A program made the translations under genes and the position numbers. Source: Streptosporangium sp. NBC_01495 (lineage in GTDB: Bacteria; Actinomycetota; Actinomycetes; Streptosporangiales; Streptosporangiaceae). Taken from it: a stretch of DNA of 64,000 nt. Below are positions 16,531 to 27,114 of this stretch, in pieces. The stretch covers positions 9,796,001 to 9,860,000 of the forward strand of contig NZ_CP109430.1 in NCBI RefSeq assembly GCF_036250735.1. Reading direction: 5' to 3'. The notes under the pieces were generated by a model. That model did no database searches and was not told the DNA's origin. It worked only from the letters and a program-made list of their open reading frames with translations. Numbering within the stretch: position 1 is the first letter of the stretch; each line of letters starts with the position of its first letter.

Positions 16531-16937
16531 GCCCTCAGGGTAACCGGCGACTGTCAGAAAATGTGCGCAGGATTACATACCGATGTGGCTGATCTCCACC
16601 GGATCACTCGAAGTCGTTCCACGTCAGAGGCCGTTTCCTTGCCGATCATCCCCTCGGGGGCCGCCTCGCGCCCGGGGGCGCCCTCGCTCGGGCCATCCTC
16701 TCGGAGCCTCCCTCACGGCCGGGACCGCTCCCGCTCGGCTTCCCTTGAAACTCGCTGGACCCCCTTGAAACTCGCTCGGACTCCCTTGAAAGCCGCCTCG
16801 TGTCCAGCCCCCTCTCACTCGGGCACCCTCGAAGGCCGCTTCACGGCCGGGGTCGCCGCCCTTCCCCGACCACTTCCCGGGCCACTTCGCGCCAGCGGCC
16901 GTGTCCCGTCAGCGTCAGCGTCAGCGGCCGTGTCCCG

Positions 16938-18344
<1,407 letters not shown>

Positions 18345-18424
18345 CTCGCCAGTCCTCACGAGCAGGCAGGTTACCGTGGGGCCGGGAAAAGTGGCCGCCC
18401 GACGGGTACGGACAGGGGGACCGG

Positions 18425-20872
18425 ATGGCTTCGACACACCGCGGTCACGGGCCCGCGCGCCCGGCTACCGGGGGGATCGCGACGCGACCGGCGCTCCGCC
18501 GGGTCGCCAGGACCGCGTCGGCCGCCGCCTCCCTGCTGATCCTGCTGCCGGCCCTGCTCTGCGTCCTCCTCGGCCTCCCGGGCGCCCCGAAGGCCTTCGC
18601 CGCCTCCGCTGTTCCGAGTGCCTCCGGTGTTCCAGGTGCCTCCGGTGTTCCAGGTGCCTCCGGTGTTCCGGGGGTCTCCAATGTTCCGGGGGTCTCCGGT
18701 GCCGGTACGGCGGGCGCCTCGGTGAGGATGCTTCCCGAGAGGGTCGTGATCGTCGGGATACCGGGTCTGGAATGGAGCGACCTGGACCGGGTGCGGACCC
18801 CGAACCTGTGGAAACTGGTGGGCGAGGGCGGGTCCGCGTCCATGTCCACCCGGGCGGTCCCGCCGCCCGAGCGGGGGATCACGTGCCCGGTGGCGGGCTG
18901 GCTGACGGTGTCGGCCGGCCAGCGGGCGGGCGCTCCCGGTACGGGCTGCGAGCCTCCGCGCGCACCGGAGGCGACCCCCGGCGGCGGGGCGAGCGTGCCC
19001 GGCTGGGGCGAGCTGTCCGCGTTCAACGCCACCACCTCCTACCGGCCGGTTCTCGGGCAGCTGGGCGGGCTCGCGGCCGGAGCGGGCCTGAAAGTCGCGG
19101 CCGCCGGGCCGGGAGCCGCCCTCGCCGCCGCCGACAAGTCCGGAAAAATTGGGAAATACGCGGCGAGCGTCGAGGAACTGGGCGACCTGTCCCCGTACGG
19201 ACTGATCGTGGTCGAGGCCGACGACCTCGCCAGGGCCTGGACCGGTGGCGCCCCCGCCCCGGACGGCGCCCCGGTCGCGATGACCGCCCAGGCCAGGCGG
19301 GAGGCCGCCGCCAGGGCCGACCGCGTGGTGGGCGCGGTCCTCGACCGGCTGCCTCCGTCGCGCGCCGGCGGCACGGCCCCCGGAGCCGTGACGTCCGGGA
19401 CCGGGATCACGGTCCTGGTCGGCGGCCTGGCCGACACCTCGGTGGCGCCCCACCTGCACGTGGCGATCGCCCGGGGCCCGTCCCCCGACGGGGGAACGTA
19501 CGCGCGCGGCTACCTCACCGCCACCTCCACCCGCCAGGACGGCCTGGTCACGAACACCGACCTGACCGCCACCGCGATCAGCCTGCTGGACCTGAAGATC
19601 CCCAACGGGGTCGTGGGACGTGCCTGGCTGGGCGACGTGCCGAGCGGGGAGCCGGTCGCGGCGACGGTCGGGAAGCTGGCCGGCGACGACCTGGCGAGCC
19701 AGGTGCTGCGCGAGGTGAGGGGGCCGTTCTTCGCGGTGTTCGTGGCGGTGCAGATCCTGTTCTACCTGCTGGCCGCCGTCGCGATCCGCCGGGGCTGGGG
19801 CGGCTCCCGCGCCCTGACGGCCGTCCGGGTCGTCGCCGTGGTCAGCGGGGCGATCGCGGTCGCCACCTTCCTGGCGCAGCTGGTCCCCTGGTGGAGCCTG
19901 CCCGCGCCGATGACCTGGGTGATCGTGACCATCCTCGGCTTCGCCTGCGCGGTCGCCGGGGTGGCGCTCGCCGGGCCGTGGCGGGCCCACCCGCTCGGCC
20001 CGCTGACGGTGGTCGCCGCCGTCACCTCGGTGACGCTGCTGGCAGACGTGATGACCGGCTCGGCGCTCCAGGTGAACGCGGTGACCGGCTACGAGCCGGT
20101 CACCGGCGGGCGCTTCTACGGTTTCAGCAACATCGCCTTCGCCGTCTACTCCGCCGGCACGATCCTGGCCCTCGCCGGGGTCGCCCAGTGGCTGATCTCA
20201 CGTGGCCGGCGGGCGCTCGCGCTCGCGGTGTGCGTGGCGTACGGGGGGCTGGCGGTGTTCGCCGACGGCTGGACCGCGTGGGGTGCCGACTTCGGCGGGG
20301 TCCCGGCGTTCCTGATGGGGGTCGCGGTCTTCCTGATCCTGCTGTCCGGCGGGCGGGTCTCGCCGGTCAGGCTGGTCCTGGTCGGCCTGGCGGGCGGCCT
20401 GCTGATCGGCGCCATAGCGGTGTTCGACTGGCTGCGGCCCGCCGACCGGCGCACCCACCTGGGCGCCTTCGTGCAGCAGGTGCTGGACGGGGAGGCCTGG
20501 ACCGTGGTCGGACGCAAGTTCGGCGCGATGATCGGGGTCACGGTCGGCAACTGGTCACTGTCGCTGCTCACGCTGGTCGCGCTGGCGTTCCTGTTCCTGG
20601 TGCTCGACCGCCCGTCGCGGTGGGGGGCCTCGGCCCTGGGCCGGGCCTACGCGCTCGCGCCCGCGCTGCGCGCCGGGCTGATCGGGGCGCTGGCCTGCGC
20701 GCTGATCGGCTTCCTGATGAACGACTCGGGCATCGCGATCCCGGCCATGGCGCTCACGGTCGCGGTACCGCTGACGCTGGCCGCCTGCGTGCGCGCCGTC
20801 CGGCTCTCGCCGCCCACCACGCCAGGGCGACCGTCAGTGCCAGCAGCGTCCACGGCACCACCGCCTCCCTGA
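18425..20872 (+). CDS. Large membrane protein with phosphatase-like ectodomain
   Basis: An 815-residue protein from ATG 18425 preceded by CAGGGGGA. After an N-terminal signal anchor (SLLILLPALLCVLLGLPGA) comes a short low-complexity stretch of repeated VPGASG, encoded by near-identical 15- to 30-base units at 18606-18700. Residues about 105-410 read like an alkaline-phosphatase-superfamily fold (VVIVGIPGLEWSDLD, TPNLWKLVGEGG, LIVVEADDL), but the metal ligands are not obvious. The C-terminal half has about ten membrane helices. The last 119 bases overlap the convergent mannosyltransferase gene. Similar actinobacterial proteins are uncharacterised. The context suggests envelope polysaccharide or lipid work. 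Confidence 0.7.
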   Translation: MASTHRGHGPARPATGGIATRPALRRVARTASAAASLLILLPALLCVLLGLPGAPKAFAASAVPSASGVPGASGVPGASGVPGVSNVPGVSGAGTAGASVRMLPERVVIVGIPGLEWSDLDRVRTPNLWKLVGEGGSASMSTRAVPPPERGITCPVAGWLTVSAGQRAGAPGTGCEPPRAPEATPGGGASVPGWGELSAFNATTSYRPVLGQLGGLAAGAGLKVAAAGPGAALAAADKSGKIGKYAASVEELGDLSPYGLIVVEADDLARAWTGGAPAPDGAPVAMTAQARREAAARADRVVGAVLDRLPPSRAGGTAPGAVTSGTGITVLVGGLADTSVAPHLHVAIARGPSPDGGTYARGYLTATSTRQDGLVTNTDLTATAISLLDLKIPNGVVGRAWLGDVPSGEPVAATVGKLAGDDLASQVLREVRGPFFAVFVAVQILFYLLAAVAIRRGWGGSRALTAVRVVAVVSGAIAVATFLAQLVPWWSLPAPMTWVIVTILGFACAVAGVALAGPWRAHPLGPLTVVAAVTSVTLLADVMTGSALQVNAVTGYEPVTGGRFYGFSNIAFAVYSAGTILALAGVAQWLISRGRRALALAVCVAYGGLAVFADGWTAWGADFGGVPAFLMGVAVFLILLSGGRVSPVRLVLVGLAGGLLIGAIAVFDWLRPADRRTHLGAFVQQVLDGEAWTVVGRKFGAMIGVTVGNWSLSLLTLVALAFLFLVLDRPSRWGASALGRAYALAPALRAGLIGALACALIGFLMNDSGIAIPAMALTVAVPLTLAACVRAVRLSPPTTPGRPSVPAASTAPPPP

Positions 20873-22259
20873 GCAGGGTCTTCGTCCAGAGCAGGTCGTC
20901 GGGCCGCAATGCCTCCCTGGCCGGGAGGTAGCCGAGCGACAGCACGACGACCCTGGCCACCATGAACGCCTCCAGCGCGGGCCAGGACGCCATGGCAAGC
21001 AGCGCGAAGGCCAGCCCGTCGTACCAGGGCAGCGCGTACGGCGCGGCGAACAGCCAGGCGACCACCATCGCGGCGGCGACGGCGGGCGCGGTACCGGCGG
21101 ACAGCGCCCCCGGCGCCCCCGGCGCCCGCAGTGCCCCCAGTGCCCCCCGCGCCCGCAGCAGCAGCCAGGCCAGGCAGGCCATCAGGAGCAGGGACCCGAT
21201 CTGGATCCAGGCCGAGTACGCGCCCGGCCCGAAGAGCGACTGGAGTCCCACCTTGACGAGCTGCCAGGGGGTGGCGAGGGAGACCTTCCTGCTGGCGGCG
21301 CTCACCTGGTCGAGCACGTGCGGCCCGGCGACGGCGTAGATCGCCACCACGGTGGCCGTCGCGGTCCCCGCCACCACGGCGAGCCTGCCCGGCGAGCGGC
21401 GCAGCTCCCACGCCGGTCCGAGGGCGACGAGCCCGGCGTTGAGCTTGACCCCGATGCCCACCCCGAGCAGCAGCCCCGAGGCGGCACCGCGAACAGTGAG
21501 CGCGGCGACCATGCAGGCGATGGCGAGGGTGTCGACGTGCATCCCCGCGGCCAGGTGGTAGATCATCAGTGGGTTGGCCGCCCACAGCAGCGCCGCCCGC
21601 CGCTGAAGGTCCGCGTCCCCTCTGGCGAAACGGTGCAGCAGCAGTGCCGTACCGATGAACGCCGCCGCGTTGACGACGGCCATCGCGAAGACCGTCAGCC
21701 TGACCGAGTCACCGCCCACGAGGCTCGCCAGTGCCTGTACGGCGGTGGCGACCGGGCCGTAGACGCTGGTCACACCGGCCCACTCCTCCACCGCGCCGGT
21801 GACCGGGTCGCCGGGCAGGGTGGCGGGGGTGATCGCGTACGGGTCCTGGCCGAGCGTGACCAGGCGGCCGTACGCGGCGTAGTTGAGGTGGTCGGCCGAG
21901 CCGGAGGGCGGCAGGAAGGCGAGCAGGCCCGCCACTGCGCAGCCCGCCGCGAGCAGCCAGCGTGGATCGGGCCCCCACCGGGACCTGAGCGCGGCGGCGA
22001 GCCCGAGCCCGCCCAGCACGATCGCGACGGCGCCCATGGCGATGACCAGATGGGCACCGGGGTGGGCGTCCAGCGAGTACGGAGGCTGCCAGGAGGGTCC
22101 GGGCAGCCCCGGGACCATGGCCGAGGGGCCCAGCAGCCCGATCAGGACCGTGGTCGCCGCCGAGAGCCCCACGGCTCCGAACGCGGCGACGTCGAGCCCC
22201 CGCGGCGTACCGCCGGCGGAACTCCGCCTCTCGTCGACGACCGACGCATCCCGAGTCAC
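20754..22259 (-). CDS. MptA/MptB-like alpha-1,6-mannosyltransferase
   Basis: About 501 residues from the GTG at 22259. The frame is open to 22556, but the extension is made of 39-bp DNA repeats (22267-22368), so the later start is preferred; the RBS there is weak. It has roughly a dozen membrane helices and the conserved loop SADHLNYAAYGR with QDPYAITP, as in polyprenol-phosphomannose-dependent MptA/MptB mannosyltransferases of mycobacterial and corynebacterial lipoglycans. AAGMHVDTLAIACM and LFAAPYALPWYDGLA also fit the family. It probably extends a mannan core on the outer face of the membrane, beside a GT87-like and a GT2 enzyme. Confidence 0.8.
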   Translation of the reverse strand: MTRDASVVDERRSSAGGTPRGLDVAAFGAVGLSAATTVLIGLLGPSAMVPGLPGPSWQPPYSLDAHPGAHLVIAMGAVAIVLGGLGLAAALRSRWGPDPRWLLAAGCAVAGLLAFLPPSGSADHLNYAAYGRLVTLGQDPYAITPATLPGDPVTGAVEEWAGVTSVYGPVATAVQALASLVGGDSVRLTVFAMAVVNAAAFIGTALLLHRFARGDADLQRRAALLWAANPLMIYHLAAGMHVDTLAIACMVAALTVRGAASGLLLGVGIGVKLNAGLVALGPAWELRRSPGRLAVVAGTATATVVAIYAVAGPHVLDQVSAASRKVSLATPWQLVKVGLQSLFGPGAYSAWIQIGSLLLMACLAWLLLRARGALGALRAPGAPGALSAGTAPAVAAAMVVAWLFAAPYALPWYDGLAFALLAMASWPALEAFMVARVVVLSLGYLPAREALRPDDLLWTKTLLREAVVPWTLLALTVALAWWAARAGRRARRRPASAVPRP

Positions 22260-22266
22260 CCGCAAA

Positions 22267-22368
22267 TTCCAGCACACCCGGCACGGTGCCCGGTGCGGCA
22301 CCGGCTTCCAGCACACCCGGCACGATGCCCGGTGCGGCACCGGCTTCCAGCACACCCGGCACGACACC
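22267..22368. repeat. 39-bp tandem repeat, 2.6 copies
   Basis: Units at 22267-22305 and 22306-22344 differ at one base; a partial unit runs 22345-22368. Each begins TTCCAGCACACCCGGCACG. It lies directly upstream of the likely start of the mannosyltransferase gene at 22259, so may sit in its leader. Confidence 0.85.
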
Positions 22369-22579
22369 GGCGGACCGGGCGGCGCCGCGAGGGCACGCCG
22401 GGCGGCCTCACCCCCGGCGGACCGGGTGGGTGGCCAGGCTGACGGCGCCCGGGTGCCGCGCGACGCGGACGCCCGCGAGATCACCCTCCCCCTGAACCTC
22501 ACGCCGGTGATGACGACAGACCGGATCAACAGCGTCCGGGGGACCGGCCGGGTCACCGGTACCCGGCTGACAGGCCGGG

Positions 22580-23266
22580 TTAACGGCGCGACAGGAGGGC
22601 GCGGGCGACGTCGCGGAACTGCCTGGCCCGGTGGACCTGGGCCTTCCAGTCGGTGCCGGTGGCCCGGTGTGCCATCTCGACCGGAACCTCGCGCACGCGA
22701 AAGCCCTTCCTGAGCAGGTCGATCGTGAGACCGGTCTCCACGCCGAAGCCGCGTGCCAGGGGCCGGGCGGCTTCGAAGGCGGCCCGTGTCAGGCAGCGCT
22801 GCCCGTTGAGCGGCTGGGCGGGCGTCCAGCCGGTGGCGCGCTCGACGCCCTCGCGCGCGAGTCTCACGACGAACCCATGTCCGCCGAGCTTCACCCGGGT
22901 GACGAAGACGGCGATCGTCATGTCGGCCTCGCCCGCCGCGACCGGCTCGATCAGCGGCGCGGCCGTACGAGCGGTCTCGCCCAGGTCGGCGTCGAGGAAC
23001 AGCAGGTGCCGGGGCTTCTCACCGTCGAGGTCGAGCAGGCGCACGGCATGGGCACCGCTCTCCATGGCGGCGGCCTTGCCCCGGTTGTGGCTGTGCCGCA
23101 CGACGCGGGCGCCGGCGGCCTTGGCCACCCGCCCCGTCTCGTCGTCGGAGCCGTCGTCGACGACCACGACGAGATCGACGCCGGGCAGCGCCAGGACCGC
23201 GGCCACGGTGGCCCCGATCCTGTCGCCCTCGTCCTTGGCGGGAATGATCGCCGCCGTGCCGGTCAT
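22580..23266 (-). CDS. Family 2 glycosyltransferase
   Basis: A 228-residue GT-A fold enzyme from ATG 23266, with GGAGGTG eight bases upstream. It begins TAAIIPAKDEGDRIGATV and has VVVVDDGSDDET, the HNRGKAAAMESGA segment and LLFLDADLGET, which supplies the DXD-like metal and nucleotide site. Near 22830 GWTPAQPLNGQRCLTR matches the acceptor loop of polyprenyl-phosphate or phosphoglycerate glycosyltransferases. There is no membrane segment, so it works on the cytoplasmic face, perhaps making a polyprenyl-linked sugar used by the neighbouring GT-C enzymes (inference). It is on the same strand as the mannosyltransferase gene. Confidence 0.85.
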   Translation of the reverse strand: MTGTAAIIPAKDEGDRIGATVAAVLALPGVDLVVVVDDGSDDETGRVAKAAGARVVRHSHNRGKAAAMESGAHAVRLLDLDGEKPRHLLFLDADLGETARTAAPLIEPVAAGEADMTIAVFVTRVKLGGHGFVVRLAREGVERATGWTPAQPLNGQRCLTRAAFEAARPLARGFGVETGLTIDLLRKGFRVREVPVEMAHRATGTDWKAQVHRARQFRDVARALLSRR

Positions 23267-23315
23267 CGAACACCTCCAGCGTGGAGTCCCCGGGCATCAG
23301 CCGTGGGGAAGGACG

Positions 23316-23705
23316 TCATCCTTGGGAATCGGAGGTCAGCAGCTTCTCCGGCAGGGTCTCGTGCACGACGAAGACGGAGTCGAGGCCGGTGACCTGCAGA
23401 ATCTTGCGTACGGCGGGCCGGGGCGCCGCCACCTCCAGTGTGCCGCCCCGCTCCCGCAGCCGCTTGAGCGCGGACAGCAGCACGTTCATGCCGGTGGAGT
23501 CGCAGAACTCCACGGCGGACATGTCGAGGACGACAAGCATGGTCTGGCTCTGCCCAAGCAGCCGGGTGAACTCTGCCTGCAGACGAGGCGCGGTATATAG
23601 GTCGATTTCGCCAACGATGGTCACGACGGTGTGCCCGGCATGAGATCGAGTTGAGACTTTTAGCTCCACAGCGGGCACACTAGCGGCGCGAGAGCCGCTG
23701 GTCAC
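23316..23705 (-). CDS. STAS-domain anti-sigma factor antagonist
   Basis: A 129-residue SpoIIAA/RsbV-like protein starting at GTG 23705. The STAS fold is clear: TVVTIVGEIDLYTAPRLQAE, MLVVLDMSAVEFCDSTGMNVLL and GTLEVAAPRPAVRKIL. The serine in FCDSTGM is the conserved site phosphorylated by the partner anti-sigma kinase; only the unphosphorylated form releases the sigma factor. A candidate partner kinase lies 4.6 kb away at 28280-28729, not adjacent. No sigma gene is seen in the window. It is probably monocistronic and divergent from the repeat protein. Confidence 0.92.
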   Translation of the reverse strand: MTSGSRAASVPAVELKVSTRSHAGHTVVTIVGEIDLYTAPRLQAEFTRLLGQSQTMLVVLDMSAVEFCDSTGMNVLLSALKRLRERGGTLEVAAPRPAVRKILQVTGLDSVFVVHETLPEKLLTSDSQG

Positions 23706-23856
23706 GTTCTCTTGAACAACCCGAGTCGTCCGCCCTTTGTCCCCCGTTTCCGCCTCACGGAAACCCTGAGTGCGCGAAGCTTGACACTAAGCAACACCGG
23801 CTTGGCCGGAAAAGGGAGGAGACCCGGCACCTCCCGATCGTCGCTGCGCTACGTCA

Positions 23857-24582
23857 GTGGCGGCCGTTGAGTTACAAGAAACGGGCTCGAACGCACCCAT
23901 GAACACCGACCTACCTGAGGATCTCCAGCGACAACGGCTCCGGGAGCATCTGGAGTCCATGATCACTCGTACCGACAAGGCCACCTCGTGGCGCGACGCG
24001 GCGAGTTCACTGCGGGGCCTGGTGAACCACGAGGGATACGTCCCGATCAGGACCCGCCTGTCGACCGAGGACCTCGACTTTCTCGAGGGGGCGCGCGAAG
24101 AGCTCCTCGACTTCGCCACGCTCGGCGTCAGACTGCTCGACCTGCACCAGCCGCGCGACGCGGGCGGCATCACCAGCGACGCGGCACATCCGATCCTGCG
24201 CTGCCGCAGCTGCATGTGGCGCTGGCCGTGCCCGACGTTCCGGGCGATGGTGGAGTCCCTCGGCACCACCAGGAGGCTGACCTCCTGCCAGCACGTCGAA
24301 CCCGACACCGAGGGCGGCGAGTGCGCGCAGATGACCCTCATGGTCTCCGTGCGGCCCGAGGGTCCCGATGGCCACGTCACGCCCGCACCGACCGCCAACG
24401 GCACCGCCTCGAACAACACCGGTTCCAACGGCACCGGTTCCAACGGCACCGGTTCCAACGGCACCGGTTCCAACGGCACCGGTTCCAACGGCACCGGTTC
24501 CAACGGCACCGGTTCCAACGGCACCGGTTCCAACGGCACCGGTTCCAACGGCACCGGTTCCAACGGCACCGGCGCGAACTGA
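23857..24582 (+). CDS. Unknown Cys-containing protein with (GTGSN)n C-terminal tail
   Basis: Up to 241 residues (GTG 23857); an ATG at 23899 is an equally possible start and neither has a clear RBS. Residues 15 to about 175 form a conserved-looking helical domain (LRGLVNHEGYVPIRTRLSTE) with a compact cysteine cluster CRSCMWRWPCP, which may bind a metal. The tail is about ten GTGSN pentapeptides encoded by a perfect 15-bp tandem repeat and then a stop. The tail would be flexible and uncharged. I do not recognise the family. It is next to the STAS gene in the opposite direction; no operon partner. Confidence 0.75.
   Translation: MAAVELQETGSNAPMNTDLPEDLQRQRLREHLESMITRTDKATSWRDAASSLRGLVNHEGYVPIRTRLSTEDLDFLEGAREELLDFATLGVRLLDLHQPRDAGGITSDAAHPILRCRSCMWRWPCPTFRAMVESLGTTRRLTSCQHVEPDTEGGECAQMTLMVSVRPEGPDGHVTPAPTANGTASNNTGSNGTGSNGTGSNGTGSNGTGSNGTGSNGTGSNGTGSNGTGSNGTGSNGTGAN
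24421..24570. repeat. Perfect 15-bp coding minisatellite, 10 copies
   Basis: The unit GGTTCCAACGGCACC is repeated ten times without a mismatch, in frame with the CDS at 23857-24582. Lack of synonymous drift points to recent expansion or slippage. Confidence 0.97.
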
Positions 24583-24735
24583 CCACCCATCGGCCGTCCA
24601 GGCCAAACCACCCAGGCCGAACCACCCAGGCCAGGCCGCCGGGGCGAGGCCCCTCAGACCAGACCGCCCGGACACGATCGCCCGGACACGGCCGCTCAGA
24701 GACGGTCACTCAGAGACGGGCTCAGCCGCGGCCGC

Positions 24736-25863
24736 TCAGACGGAGAGCGGCAGGCGGATCTCGAAGCGGCAGCCAGGACCGGAGTTGACGACGCCGATCG
24801 CCCCCTCGTGAGCCTCGACGATGCCGCGCGCGATCGCCAGGCCGAGGCCCGCCCCGGTGCCGTCGGCCCTGGGGGTACGGGCCGCCTCGCCGCGGAAGGC
24901 GACGTCGAAGACGCGGGGCAGGTCGTCGGCCGGGATACCTCCGCAGCAGTCGGCGACGGACAGGCAGGCGACGCCGTCCTCGGCCGAGACGCGGACCACG
25001 ACGGTGCCGTCGCCCGGGGTGTGCCTGATCGCGTTGACCACCAGGTTGCGCAGCGCCCGGGAGAGTTCGGCCGCGTCGGCCTGGACGGGGACAACCGGGT
25101 CGGCCTCGCCGGCCAGTCGCACCCCCTTGTCCCTGGCCAGCTGTTCCACCCCGGCCAGCGCGTCGGCGACCAGGTCACCGAGGCCGATCCGGCTGCGCGA
25201 CAGGCGCAGCGTCCCGGCGTGGATCCTGGACAGCTCGAACAGGTCGTCGACCATGCCCGACAGCCGGTCCACCTCCAGGCGGATCTGCCGGTGGTAGCGG
25301 CCGACGGTCTCCGGGTCGGCGACCACCCCGTCCTCCAGGGCCTCGGCCATGGCCCGCATGCCCGCCAGCGGGGTGCGAAGGTCGTGGCTGACCCAGGCGA
25401 CGAGTTCGCGGCGGGCGCTCTCCAGGGCCCGCTCGCGCTCGTGGCCGAGCCGCAGCCGCAGGTAGGCCTGGTCCAGGCTCCCGGCGATCGTGCCGAGTTC
25501 GGCGGGCAGCCCCTCGGGGGGCGTGAACTCCCCCGAGGCCGACACCGCGTGCACCGCGTCGACGAGCCTGCGGCTGGCCGCCACGACCCGGCGTGAGAGC
25601 ACCGTCGCGACGCCCAGCCCGACCAGGCCTCCCACCGCGACCACGCTGAGCACGATGTCCCTCGACGTACCCTCGATGATCATTTTCAGGGTGATGGCGA
25701 CCACGCCGCCCACCGTCGCCACGACGGTCACCACGACGACCACCGCGATCATCACGCCGATCGACCGCTCGCGCAGCAGCCGCATCGCGCCCAGCCCGGC
25801 CAGCGCGACCAGCAGGCCGAGCCCGGCGGTGACCGCGACGATCAGCAGGATCTCGGGGATCAC
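24736..25863 (-). CDS. Sensor histidine kinase (OmpR partner)
   Basis: A 375-residue kinase starting at GTG 25863, which overlaps the stop of the response-regulator gene by three bases. Two N-terminal membrane helices (LLIVAVTAGLGLLVALAGLG and VMIAVVVVVTVVATVGGVVA) and a third near 25640 precede a HAMP-like stretch, then the H-box VSHDLRTPLAGM near residue 158, the N-box LVVNAIRHTPGDG, and G-boxes including GTGAGLGLAIAR. There is little extracytoplasmic sequence, so it may sense the membrane or an associated protein. It autophosphorylates and passes phosphate to the regulator encoded just upstream. Confidence 0.92.
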   Translation of the reverse strand: MIPEILLIVAVTAGLGLLVALAGLGAMRLLRERSIGVMIAVVVVVTVVATVGGVVAITLKMIIEGTSRDIVLSVVAVGGLVGLGVATVLSRRVVAASRRLVDAVHAVSASGEFTPPEGLPAELGTIAGSLDQAYLRLRLGHERERALESARRELVAWVSHDLRTPLAGMRAMAEALEDGVVADPETVGRYHRQIRLEVDRLSGMVDDLFELSRIHAGTLRLSRSRIGLGDLVADALAGVEQLARDKGVRLAGEADPVVPVQADAAELSRALRNLVVNAIRHTPGDGTVVVRVSAEDGVACLSVADCCGGIPADDLPRVFDVAFRGEAARTPRADGTGAGLGLAIARGIVEAHEGAIGVVNSGPGCRFEIRLPLSV

Positions 25864-26555
25864 GGCTCCGCCAGCGGCTCGTAGCGGTAACCGACACCCC
25901 ACACGGTGACGATGCGCCGGGGAACGGTCGGGTCGGGCTCGATCTTCTCGCGGAGGCGGCGGACGTGGACGGTCACCGTGGACGAGTCGCCGAAGGACCA
26001 GCCCCAGACCTGGTCGAGCAGGGCGGAACGGCTGAAGGCCTGGCGGGGATTGCGCATCATGTGGGCGAGGAGGTCGAACTCGCGGGCGGTCAGCATGATC
26101 TCGTCGCCGCGGAGCCGCACCTCGTGGGCACCGACGTCGACCGTCAGCTCGCCGTCCCTGAGCACGCCGGTACCGGCCGGCAGGGAGGCTCCGCGCGCCC
26201 GCCGCAGCACGGACTGCACGCGCAGGGCCAGCTCCCGGGGGCTGAAGGGCTTCGTGACGTAGTCGTCGGCGCCGGTCTCCAGACCGACGACCCTGTCCAG
26301 CTCCTCGCCGAGCGCGGTCAGCATGATCACCGGCACCGGCCACCGCTCCCTGAGCTTCCTGCAGACCTGGAGCCCGTCCATCTTGGGAAGCATCAGGTCG
26401 AGCACCATCAGGTCGGGCGGGTTGGCCAGCGCGCGCCTGAGCGCCTCGGCGCCGTCTCCGACGCAATCGACCACGTGACCGTCGCGTTCCAGGTATCGGG
26501 CCACAACCTCGGCCACCATCGGATCATCGTCGACCACCAGAATCCGCGTGCTCAT
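25860..26555 (-). CDS. OmpR-family response regulator
   Basis: A 231-residue regulator with a receiver domain (ILVVDDDPMVAEVV; phospho-acceptor Asp near 53 in VLDLMLPKMDG; TALG; KPFSPREL) and a C-terminal winged helix (LTAREFDLLAHMMRN, TVTVHVRRLREKIEPDP and VWGVGYRYEP). It is first in the operon with the kinase, and the stop and start overlap at GTGA. It binds direct-repeat DNA when phosphorylated; targets are unknown but may include the divergent small membrane gene at 26684. Confidence 0.95.
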   Translation of the reverse strand: MSTRILVVDDDPMVAEVVARYLERDGHVVDCVGDGAEALRRALANPPDLMVLDLMLPKMDGLQVCRKLRERWPVPVIMLTALGEELDRVVGLETGADDYVTKPFSPRELALRVQSVLRRARGASLPAGTGVLRDGELTVDVGAHEVRLRGDEIMLTAREFDLLAHMMRNPRQAFSRSALLDQVWGWSFGDSSTVTVHVRRLREKIEPDPTVPRRIVTVWGVGYRYEPLAEP

Positions 26556-26683
26556 GGCCCCACGGTAGGCCCGCGAGGGGAGGATCCCTAAGTCGTGTCA
26601 TCGGTCCGTAAGCACTCGATCGTTATGACCATCGTTATGATCAAGGCACCCGCCGTTTCCCCGGCCGACGTACGGTGGACCGC

Positions 26684-26851
26684 ATGAGTCGTATCGTGCT
26701 GGGGGTTCTGGGCGTCCTGCTCGCGCTCTACGTGGTGTTCGGGTTCGTGCTGCCCGCCCTCTTCGGGCTGCTGAAGTTCGCGCTCGTGCTGGCGTTGGTG
26801 GCCTTCGTGGTCGTCGCCCTGGTCACCGCGGTGGCCAAGTTCAAGAAGTGA
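26684..26851 (+). CDS. 55-residue membrane peptide
   Basis: An ATG frame encoding two closely spaced hydrophobic helices (IVLGVLGVLLALYVVFGFVL and FALVLALVAFVVVALVTAV), ending AKFKK. The next gene starts at GTG 26848 inside its stop region, a four-base overlap that supports translational coupling and hence real coding. It is divergent from the two-component operon. Function unknown. Confidence 0.65.
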   Translation: MSRIVLGVLGVLLALYVVFGFVLPALFGLLKFALVLALVAFVVVALVTAVAKFKK

Positions 26852-27114
26852 ACCTGCTGCTCACCGTCCAGACCCTGGCGGTCTGGATGTTCGACGGCGG
26901 CGGTGTCCTGACGGCCGCCGCCGTGGTCGGGCTGGGCGTGCTCCTGCTCGCCTGGGCGCTGCGTCCGGCACCCGTCACCTCCGGTACGGAGTCACGGTCG
27001 CCGCTGTCCCGGCGCGACCGGGCCAGGCGGACGATGTTCGTCCGGCAGCGCGACCCCGACGCGGCCGGGAGGTCCCGGCCCAGAGCACCCTCCGCGGGCC
27101 CGGCGCCCGCGTAA
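26848..27114 (+). CDS. Small membrane protein, DUF6412-like
   Basis: An 88-residue protein with one strong N-terminal hydrophobic span (GGGVLTAAAVVGLGVLLLAW) and a basic cytoplasmic tail holding SRRDRARRTMFVRQRDPDAA and a proline/arginine-rich end. I recall a short DUF6412 family with the RQRDPDAAGRSRPRAPS-type tail beside YidC-like genes in streptomycetes; the match is from memory and not certain. It overlaps the 55-residue gene by four bases and precedes the YidC-like gene by 166 bases. Confidence 0.7.
   Translation: MNLLLTVQTLAVWMFDGGGVLTAAAVVGLGVLLLAWALRPAPVTSGTESRSPLSRRDRARRTMFVRQRDPDAAGRSRPRAPSAGPAPA

Noticed and set aside
24421-24570. CRISPR array
   Set aside because: Repeats are contiguous without spacers and code in frame for GTGSN.
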